From positions 1 through 5,012 of the forward strand of contig CANQJU010000088.1 in the NCBI GenBank assembly GCA_947624315.1: a DNA stretch of 5,012 nucleotides, given 5' to 3'. Numbering within the stretch: position 1 is the first letter of the stretch; every line of letters begins with the position of its first letter. Positions 1 through 5,012 of this stretch are shown piece by piece. Source of the stretch: an uncultured Bacilli bacterium. GTDB taxonomy: Bacteria > Bacillota_I > Bacilli_A > ML615J-28 > CAG-698. The translations under genes and the position numbers were made by a program. The notes beneath the pieces are model-generated. The model had not been told where the DNA came from. It was given only the letters and a program-made list of their open reading frames with translations, and made no database searches.

Positions 1-1161
1 CAAAGTAAATCCTAAAATATTCTTTCGATCAATTCCATATTTATCATAAGCATAGCAAAGAGATAACAAAGCTAAAGTCGAATCAAGTCCACCACTAACT
101 CCTAAAATAGTTTTTTCAATACCAATATGATGCAATCTTTTAATCAAAGCTGCAGCTTGAATGTCAATAATTTCTTGTAAACTCTTCTTATCCTTAGGAA
201 CATATGGATATAAATCTATTTCCTTTTCAAAAACAAATTCTTTTGTATTATCAATATCAAATTCTACAAATATAAACTGGTCATCGCGCATTTGATCTTG
301 TACGCTTTTAAAATAACTATTATTTCTTCTTAAAAAATGAAGTTTATTAATATCCAAATCAGCAATAATATAGTTGCTATTCAAAGTAATATCATTATTT
401 TCAGCTAAAATTTCCCCATTTTCACAAATCATCTTATGATTGCTGAAAATAACTTCACTGCTTGATTCGCTACCATTATTAGATACATAAACATAAGCTC
501 CGTTGAATTTAAAACTAGTAGCCTTAGTAATTATTCGACGTTCTTCGACTTTTCCAACTTCCGCAGGTGAAGCACTTAAATTAAAGACAATTAAAGCTCC
601 ATTAGTAAATAGTGATTCGTTAGGAGAAACAGGGGACCACATATCACCACATATTTCTACCCCGAAACATACATCAGCCTTTTCACTTGTAAATAAGACT
701 TTACCAAATGGTATATCTTCACCTAAGAAATTGACGTAATCGCAATCTTCTACAATATAATTTCCTGAAGCAAACCATCGTGATTCATAAAATTCATTTG
801 TATGAGGCAAATAGCTTTTAGGAACAATTCCTAATATTTGATCTTTTTGACAAACAAATGCGCAATTATAAGCACAATCATTAATAATTAAATATGAGCC
901 AAAAATAACAACACCATTATATTTATTGTTTTTTAAGAAGTAACTAATTGCTTCTTTTGTTGAATCATATAAATAATCTTGAAAAATCAAATCACCGATG
1001 GAATATCCAGGAACTCCCATCTCAGGGAAACTTACTATAGATGGATTTTTGGCAGAAATTTCATCAAGTAATTCTAACATTTTTTCAACATTATAAATGG
1101 GATCAGCTAATTTTACAGTTGGGCTTGCGGCTGCAACTTTTAAAAAACCATGTGAGTACAT
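1..1161 (-). CDS. nadE: Glutamine-dependent NAD+ synthetase, large two-domain form (3' end outside window)
   Basis: This enzyme makes NAD+ from nicotinate adenine dinucleotide, ATP and glutamine in the cytoplasm, the last step of NAD synthesis. The N-terminal nitrilase-type domain (about residues 5-280) frees ammonia from glutamine. Its catalytic triad is visible: Glu47 in SFPEMG, Lys115 in VPKSYLP and Cys171 in GVEICGDMW. The synthetase domain begins near residue 330, and its ATP-binding PP-loop SGGLDST is at 356-362. I translated all 387 visible codons and found no interruption; the frame is open at the left edge. The N-terminal layout (HGF...VAA start, YPYVP linker) matches the large NadE form known from Mycobacterium, usually about 640-680 residues, so roughly 40% is missing. 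The ATG at 1161 is set by an AAGGAGG site 6 bases upstream. It lies 1 base after the nadD stop, so the two genes are almost certainly co-translated. The position after Cys171 is Gly where I recall Glu being common. Confidence 0.95.
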   Translation of the reverse strand, partial: MYSHGFLKVAAASPTVKLADPIYNVEKMLELLDEISAKNPSIVSFPEMGVPGYSIGDLIFQDYLYDSTKEAISYFLKNNKYNGVVIFGSYLIINDCAYNCAFVCQKDQILGIVPKSYLPHTNEFYESRWFASGNYIVEDCDYVNFLGEDIPFGKVLFTSEKADVCFGVEICGDMWSPVSPNESLFTNGALIVFNLSASPAEVGKVEERRIITKATSFKFNGAYVYVSNNGSESSSEVIFSNHKMICENGEILAENNDITLNSNYIIADLDINKLHFLRRNNSYFKSVQDQMRDDQFIFVEFDIDNTKEFVFEKEIDLYPYVPKDKKSLQEIIDIQAAALIKRLHHIGIEKTILGVSGGLDSTLALLSLCYAYDKYGIDRKNILGFTL

Positions 1162-1162
1162 A

Positions 1163-1729
1163 TTATGCCTCCTTGTATAAATCATTTTTTTCTATGTATT
1201 CTTTTATTTCTTCTAATAATAAATTACTATTTTTTGTTTGTCTATATTCACTACTTGAAATAAATATTTTATTAAAATCATTAAAAATAATAAAATGATT
1301 TCTATATTTATTCAAAATGGCATTTTCTTTAAACTTCTTTTCGATATCATAGTTATCACGAGGAATAACAATAAATTTGTTTTCCACAACTATATCAGGA
1401 AAATGCATCCATTTATCAATGTAATCAAAATTATCAGCTCCCATTAGAAAGTAACAATCACCAAAATGTTTTAATGTATAATATGTTCCTAAATAAGTGG
1501 GACTATCTAATTCATATGTACTGATACTTGCTCTATTTCCTAATTTATCACACATTATTTTTAACATTTCTAAGCGATGTTTATCATCATGCAAATCTGT
1601 TTTTTCATAATTTGTAGATGTAGGAACAAATATAATTTTAGAATCAGGAAATTTATCAAGAATCATTTGTGATATTTGATAATGGGCAATTGTTGGGGGA
1701 TTAAATGAACCTCCATAAATTATTTTCAT
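1163..1729 (-). CDS. nadD: Nicotinate-nucleotide adenylyltransferase
   Basis: NadD transfers AMP from ATP to nicotinate mononucleotide to give nicotinate adenine dinucleotide, the substrate of the NadE encoded directly downstream. The 188-residue length fits the family (about 190-210). The nucleotidyltransferase signature GGSFNPPTIAH is at residues 6-16, with the (H/T)xxH element as TIAH. The second signature appears near the C-terminus as ISSSEYR, the family's ISSTxIR. The closing YIEKNDLYKE matches the usual last helix. I chose the ATG at 1729 because it is preceded by GGTGA at a 5-base spacing and starts MKIIYGGSFNPP, as family members do. An in-frame TTG at 1741 and GTG at 1738 would add four or three residues and are less likely. 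The gene starts 17 bases after the murD stop. An RNA-linked HD or kinase function is not suggested, because there is no extra domain. Confidence 0.93.
   Translation of the reverse strand: MKIIYGGSFNPPTIAHYQISQMILDKFPDSKIIFVPTSTNYEKTDLHDDKHRLEMLKIMCDKLGNRASISTYELDSPTYLGTYYTLKHFGDCYFLMGADNFDYIDKWMHFPDIVVENKFIVIPRDNYDIEKKFKENAILNKYRNHFIIFNDFNKIFISSSEYRQTKNSNLLLEEIKEYIEKNDLYKEA
1168..1174 (-). promoter_or_regulatory. Ribosome binding site of nadE (AAGGAGG)
   Basis: A full AAGGAGG lies within the last codons of nadD, 6 bases before the nadE ATG at 1161. It fixes the nadE start and indicates co-transcription and probable translational coupling of the two NAD genes. Confidence 0.85.
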
Positions 1730-1734
1730 ACATT

Positions 1735-1739
1735 TCACC
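1735..1739 (-). promoter_or_regulatory. Ribosome binding site of nadD (GGTGA)
   Basis: GGTGA pairs with the 5' part of the anti-Shine-Dalgarno sequence and lies 5 bases before the ATG at 1729. It is weaker than the other sites in the window. It supports the ATG over the in-frame TTG and GTG just upstream, which overlap it. Confidence 0.55.
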
Positions 1740-1745
1740 AATATA

Positions 1746-1754
1746 ATTATAGCA
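1746..1754 (-). promoter_or_regulatory. Candidate extended -10 promoter for nadD-nadE
   Basis: TGCTATAAT, a perfect TATAAT with the TGn extension, spans the last codons and stop of murD. Transcription would begin near 1739, about 10 bases before the nadD ATG, leaving the GGTGA site at the very 5' end of the message. The -35 region is weak (TCGATT at a 17-base spacing, 3 of 6 matches). In DNA this AT-rich such matches can arise by chance, so this is a suggestion only. Confidence 0.35.
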
Positions 1755-2984
1755 TATTTTTTTTGAAAAATCGACCTCTATCTTCAAAATTTTTAAATTG
1801 ATCAAAACTTGGTGATCCAGGTGAAAACAAAATAGTATCAATATCTTCTTTAAAAAATTCATTTTTATGCTTGATTGCCTCTTCTAAAGTATCATAAGTA
1901 TCAACAATAATATTTTTACTAACAAAATAATTTGTTAAAAAGTCTTTGTTTTCTCCACAAACAATAACTTTCTTTACTTTTGATAAATTGTCATCTAATA
2001 CATTAACATTGTCACTCTTCTTTTCTCCCCCACAGATTAATAATATTTTATTTTCTTTTAAGGAAGAAATTGCACTTTTCATTGCTAAAAAATTAGTTGA
2101 TTTGGAATCATTGTATACATTAATATTATTAATAGATAAAAATCTTTCCAAACGATGTTCTATTCCTTTAAAACTTTTCACACCTTGTTCAATTTGCTCG
2201 ATAGCAATATCATAGCAATAACAAACTGCAACGCTTGCTAAAACATTTTCGATGTTGTGTTCTCCTTCAAGATTAATATCACAAACATTCATTATTTTTC
2301 GCATATTGAAATATATTTTGCCATTTTCTAAATATGCTCCTTTAACTTTTTCTTTTCGAGAAAAAGGAATTTTATAGCATTCAATATTTTGGCATATTCT
2401 TCTTAATATTTCATTATCATAATTATATATCAATAATCATTCTTTTGAATATTTTTTAAAAAATTCAATTTAGCTTTTATATAATTTGTATAACTATTAT
2501 GATGTTCTAAATGATTGGGATAAATATTAGTTATCACATAATATTTCGCATGAAAGCTTTGTAAATATTCATTCATATAACTTGATGTTTCGATAATTAA
2601 ATCTTTTTTTCCTTTAATAAAATCAAAGAGAGGGATACCTATATTCCCTCCTAATTCAATATTTTTCCCAATTATGTTTTTGATTAAACTTACCGTTGTA
2701 CTTTTACCATTAGTTCCGGTAACTGCAATAATTCTTCGGCATTTATCATATTCCCGATAGAAAAACTCTAAATCACTAATAATTTCAATATTTCTTTTTT
2801 TAGCTTCTAAAATAACAAAATGATTATTGCTTATACTTCCACTTTTTATAATTAAATCAATATCATTAAATGAAATATTAATTTTGGAAAGTTTATCATC
2901 ATAAATAATGTAATCTCTTAAAGAATTATCTAAATATTTACTTATGCTTTGATTACTTATGCCATATCCTAATAAAAGTATCAT
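1747..2984 (-). CDS. murD: UDP-N-acetylmuramoyl-L-alanine--D-glutamate ligase, interrupted by a single-base frameshift
   Basis: MurD adds D-glutamate to UDP-MurNAc-L-Ala using ATP, the second stem-peptide step, in the cytoplasm. The gene reads in two pieces: 184 residues from 2984 to a TGA at 2430-2432, then 228 codons in another frame from 2433 to 1747. Adding one T at about 2432 joins them into 412 residues, slightly short for MurD (about 440-450). The first piece holds the nucleotide-binding N-domain (GYGISNQS), the ATP P-loop TGTNGKST (89-96), ETSSYMNE (132-139) and NIYPNHLEHH, followed by Lys172, the likely carbamylated lysine. The second piece holds GEHNIENVLA, GIEHRLERF, YNDSKSTN and SPGSPSFDQFKNFEDRG, all in family order. 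The junction restores NDY-LIYNYDNE, a normal MurD transition. The start at 2984 follows AGGAGG by 4 bases and lies 8 bases after the mraY stop. Identity is certain; whether the break is biological is not. Confidence 0.93.
2430..2433 (-). other. Frameshift site in murD (one T missing)
   Basis: The upstream frame ends ...AAT GAT TAT TGA, and the MurD-like sequence resumes in the frame TTG ATA TAT AAT. The coding strand has TT where TTT would give GAT TAT TTG ATA and a continuous protein. There is no canonical slippery heptamer: sliding the tRNA on TAT back one base would pair it with TTA. Reading TGA as Trp does not help, because that frame meets TAA a few codons on. The downstream TTG has no ribosome binding site of note, so independent translation of the second half is unlikely. 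Confidence 0.85.
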
Positions 2985-2988
2985 CTTA

Positions 2989-2994
2989 CCTCCT
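2989..2994 (-). promoter_or_regulatory. Ribosome binding site of murD (AGGAGG)
   Basis: AGGAGG begins inside the TAG stop codon of mraY and ends 4 bases before the murD ATG at 2984. It fixes that start and couples murD to mraY. Confidence 0.85.
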
Positions 2995-3961
2995 AAAAAA
3001 ATTTATTTCCTAAATACAATCCTATTGTTGCCATAATAAGCGAAATAATCCAAAATAATAAATCAATTTGCCATTCTTTTAAACCTTTTAATTCTAAATG
3101 ATGATGAATCGGTGTCATTAAGAACAATCTCTTACCATTAGTTCTGCGAAAATAATACACTTGTAGCATAACAGATACCGTTTCAACAATAAACATTAAG
3201 CCAAAAGCGATTAACAAAACTTCCATTTTGAGTAAAATAAAAAGACTAGCAATAACTGCTCCTAAAGATAAAGAGCCAACGTCTCCCATAAAAAGCTTTG
3301 CGGGATGAAAATTATAACACAAAAAACCTATTAAACTGCCTATTAAAGATATTGAGAATATTGTTATATCGATATCCTTTCGATATCCTAAAATGGCAAT
3401 ACTTACTAAAACAATGACTAACACACCACTAGCTAATCCATCTAGTCCGTCGGTTAAATTAACAGCATTGGAACTCGCTACAATCATAAAAACTACTAAA
3501 ACACCATAAAAAATTTTTAAATCAATAATAAAACCAAATAGATTTAATGTTGTATCACCAACTAAATAGTAATATAAAACAAAATACAAAATAGCAAAGG
3601 CAATTTGTAATATTAACTTAATTCGTGGTTTTATACCTTTATTGTTTCTTTTTATAACAATTAATCCATCATCTAAAAAACCAATCAATGAATATACAAT
3701 TAATGGATACATTAATAATATATACTTATCTAAGTCATATTTGTTTTTTTCAAAAAAATAAATGGAAAAGCAAATAATAGTTGAAAGGATTATAAAAATT
3801 CCTCCCATTGTTGGGGTACCACTTTTTTTATAATGAGCTCGTGGTCCTTCTTTTCTTATGCTTTGCGATACTTTTATTTTTCTAAAAAAAGGAATAAAAA
3901 AAACTAATAAACAAATTGTTAAAATGAAAGTAAAAATAAATTGATATATAAATTTATTCAT
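2993..3961 (-). CDS. mraY: Phospho-N-acetylmuramoyl-pentapeptide transferase
   Basis: MraY is the integral membrane enzyme that transfers phospho-MurNAc-pentapeptide from UDP to undecaprenyl phosphate, making lipid I and opening the membrane stage of wall synthesis. At 322 residues it is full length. Conserved elements in order are HYKKSGTPTMGG (43-54), GFLDD with Asp97/Asp98, NAVNLTDGLDGLASG (165-179), FMGDVGS with the catalytic Asp227, and MTPIHHHLE with His286-288. Hydrophobic stretches fit about ten membrane helices, for example near 4-24, 53-70, 80-97, 115-133, 150-163, 175-192, 199-216, 230-266 (probably two) and 301-318. The Met at 3961 follows GGGAG by 6 bases, inside the end of murE. 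The start overlaps the last 8 bases of murE, and the stop TAG forms part of the AGGAGG site of murD, so the three genes are tightly coupled. The gene has no frame defect. Confidence 0.97.
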   Translation of the reverse strand: MNKFIYQFIFTFILTICLLVFFIPFFRKIKVSQSIRKEGPRAHYKKSGTPTMGGIFIILSTIICFSIYFFEKNKYDLDKYILLMYPLIVYSLIGFLDDGLIVIKRNNKGIKPRIKLILQIAFAILYFVLYYYLVGDTTLNLFGFIIDLKIFYGVLVVFMIVASSNAVNLTDGLDGLASGVLVIVLVSIAILGYRKDIDITIFSISLIGSLIGFLCYNFHPAKLFMGDVGSLSLGAVIASLFILLKMEVLLIAFGLMFIVETVSVMLQVYYFRRTNGKRLFLMTPIHHHLELKGLKEWQIDLLFWIISLIMATIGLYLGNKFF

Positions 3962-5012
3962 TTATTACTCCCAAGCATTTTTTTACTTCTTCAATATCAT
4001 TAAAAGGAATTTTTTCATCTTTAACAATAATATATTTTTCATTTCCCTTTCCTAAAATAGCCACAATATCTTTTTCTTTAGCCATATCAATTGCAATTTT
4101 AATTGCTTCTTTTCGATTTAAACAATACTATAGTTCTTTTTATGGCATCCCTTTATAATATCGTTAATAATGTCTAGTGGTTCTTCACTACGGGGATTAT
4201 CAATCGTAAATAAAGCGAAGTCACTTAATTCAGAAGCAATTTTTCCCATTATATGACGTTTATCTTTATCGCGATCCCCTCCACACCCTAAAACACTAAT
4301 TATATTATTCTTTTTAACTTTATTTAAAAAAGTTAAAACACTTTTAATTCCATCAGGAGTATGAGCAAAATCAACAATAACTTTAACATTATTTTTTTCA
4401 AAAAATTCCATGCGACCATCAACTTTAATATTATCCGTTAAAAAATTAATGACCTTTAAATTTAGAAGTTTTAATTTATCTAGAATAGCTAAAGCACTAA
4501 CTAAATTATAAATATTAAATTCAGCTAATATTTTTGTTTTTATATTGTAAACTTTTTGATTATTTATTCTTAAAATAAATTTGCTTTCATTAATTCCTTC
4601 ATTAATTTCTTCAATTTTATAGTTATTAGACTTTTTTCCATAAGTTATAACTTTTCCATTGGCATATGAATCGATTAAAGAAAAATATGGTGAATCACTA
4701 TTAACAATAATGTTATTATTTTGTTTAATCATAAATAAAACTTTTGTGTATAGATAATCAGTAAAATTATGATGAAAATCCAAATGATCTTGGGTAATAT
4801 TTGTAAATAGTGTTAAATAGAAGGATAAACCATATATTCTCATAAGTTTTATGGCATGAGAACTCACTTCCATAACAACTATTTTGATTCTTTTTTTCCT
4901 TGCTAAAGATAAGAGATAATATATTTCTATAATTGAGGGAGTTGTATTGTTTATTTCATAGTAATCATCATTAATGTAGCAGCCATTACTTCCAATTAAA
5001 CATACATTTTTC
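3954..5012 (-). CDS. murE: UDP-N-acetylmuramoyl-tripeptide synthetase, probably meso-DAP adding (5' end outside window; single-base frameshift)
   Basis: MurE adds the third stem-peptide residue to UDP-MurNAc-L-Ala-D-Glu with ATP. The frame is open at the right edge. About 130 N-terminal residues, including the ATP P-loop, lie outside. Visible residues begin NVCLIGSNG, then NNTTPS, MEVSSHA (47-53), TNITQDHLDFH, the likely carbamylated lysine in YTKVLF, AEFNIYN, GRMEFF, VDFAHTPDG and LGCGGDRDKDKRHIMG. The specificity loop DNPRSEEP (from residue 271) carries the DNPR form typical of meso-diaminopimelate enzymes. This frame stops with TAA at 4118-4120. One added T continues it as LNRKEAIKIAIDMA and GKGNEKYI, ending at 3954, for 352 visible residues. 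The usual GKGHE is GKGNE here, but its Glu, which contacts DAP in the E. coli enzyme, is kept. The corrected end overlaps mraY by 8 bases, which supports this reading frame as the original one. Confidence 0.93.
3968..3972 (-). promoter_or_regulatory. Ribosome binding site of mraY (GGGAG)
   Basis: GGGAG lies 6 bases before the mraY ATG at 3961, inside the 3' end of murE. It supports the mraY start and the 8-base overlap of the two genes. Confidence 0.65.
4117..4123 (-). other. Frameshift site in murE (one T missing)
   Basis: The upstream frame reads AGT ATT GTT TAA, while the MurE C-terminal sequence resumes as AAT CGA AAA GAA GCA. Making the TTT run TTTT gives GTT TTA AAT CGA (VLNR), matching the usual MurE region before the EAI helix. 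Adding an A instead leaves the TAA stop, so the missing base is most simply a T. A -1 slip would have to happen between an out-of-frame TAG just upstream and this TAA, and no slippery heptamer lies there. The 55 codons beyond, including the stop, are fully MurE-like. Confidence 0.85.

Noticed and set aside
503..739. Plus-strand open frame of 78 codons
   Set aside because: It lies entirely within nadE on the opposite strand, which is intact and carries catalytic motifs there; the plus-strand product has no recognisable features.
1041..1298. Plus-strand open frame of 85 codons with a hydrophobic C-terminal half
   Set aside because: It overlaps the nadE start and the nadD 3' end. Its hydrophobic look comes from the complement of Lys- and Glu-rich codons, and it has no credible ribosome binding site.
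1760..1780. TTTTTCAAAAA palindrome at the murD end as a terminator
   Set aside because: It encodes conserved C-terminal MurD residues, the stem is only weak A-T pairs, and no T-run follows it in the transcript direction.
1946..2215. Plus-strand open frame of 89 codons
   Set aside because: It is antisense to conserved MurD C-terminal motifs; there is no independent support for a gene.
2430..2432. TGA read as tryptophan (Mollicutes code)
   Set aside because: Reading through TGA in this frame gives non-MurD residues and a TAA within a few codons, and Trp codons elsewhere are TGG.
1747..2433. Second half of murD as an independent gene starting at TTG 2433
   Set aside because: The TTG is simply the Leu codon of the restored MurD frame, no convincing ribosome binding site precedes it, and the product would lack the ATP P-loop and N-domain.
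4118..4150. Programmed -1 frameshifting on the A-rich stretch TAAAAAG in murE
   Set aside because: Slipping there puts the ribosome onto an early TAG in the new frame, before the MurE continuation is reached, and the heptamer does not allow proper re-pairing.

Overview
The window is a compact, all-minus-strand gene block from a low-GC bacterium (about 27% G+C in the lines I counted by hand). Read in transcription order, from the right edge to the left edge, it encodes murE (5' end outside the window), mraY, murD, nadD and nadE (3' end outside the window). Tryptophans are TGG, and reading TGA as Trp does not rescue the one gene with an in-frame TGA, so the standard bacterial code applies. AT-rich codons, strong AGGAGG ribosome binding sites and this gene set suggest a low-GC Bacillota-type organism, perhaps one of the uncultured wall-bearing relatives of the Mollicutes. 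That placement is inference.

Right half (about 1747-5012): cytoplasmic peptidoglycan precursor synthesis. MurE adds the third stem-peptide residue to UDP-MurNAc-L-Ala-D-Glu, MurD makes the substrate of MurE by adding D-Glu, and MraY moves the finished phospho-MurNAc-pentapeptide onto undecaprenyl phosphate at the membrane. The MurE specificity loop reads DNPR, which predicts meso-diaminopimelate as the third residue. murF, often found between murE and mraY, is absent here: murE overlaps mraY directly by 8 bases.

Left part (1-1729): the last two steps of NAD synthesis. NadD adenylylates nicotinate mononucleotide, and a large two-domain glutamine-dependent NadE amidates the product to NAD+. 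The two genes are 1 base apart. A TGCTATAAT extended -10 motif at the end of murD could give the NAD pair its own promoter.

The main anomaly is that both Mur ligase genes carry a single-base frameshift. In each case one T is missing from a short T run on the coding strand, and the protein is otherwise intact and well conserved on both sides. Adding one T restores a 412-residue MurD, and a MurE of which 352 residues are visible. Two identical-type lesions in genes that are normally essential, with no other decay, point first to consensus or assembly errors; real pseudogenes or recoding are less likely. mraY, nadD and the visible nadE are clean. I see no RNA gene, mobile element, CRISPR array, repeat or terminator, and no intergenic stretch longer than 17 bases. 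I find no sign of an undescribed system.
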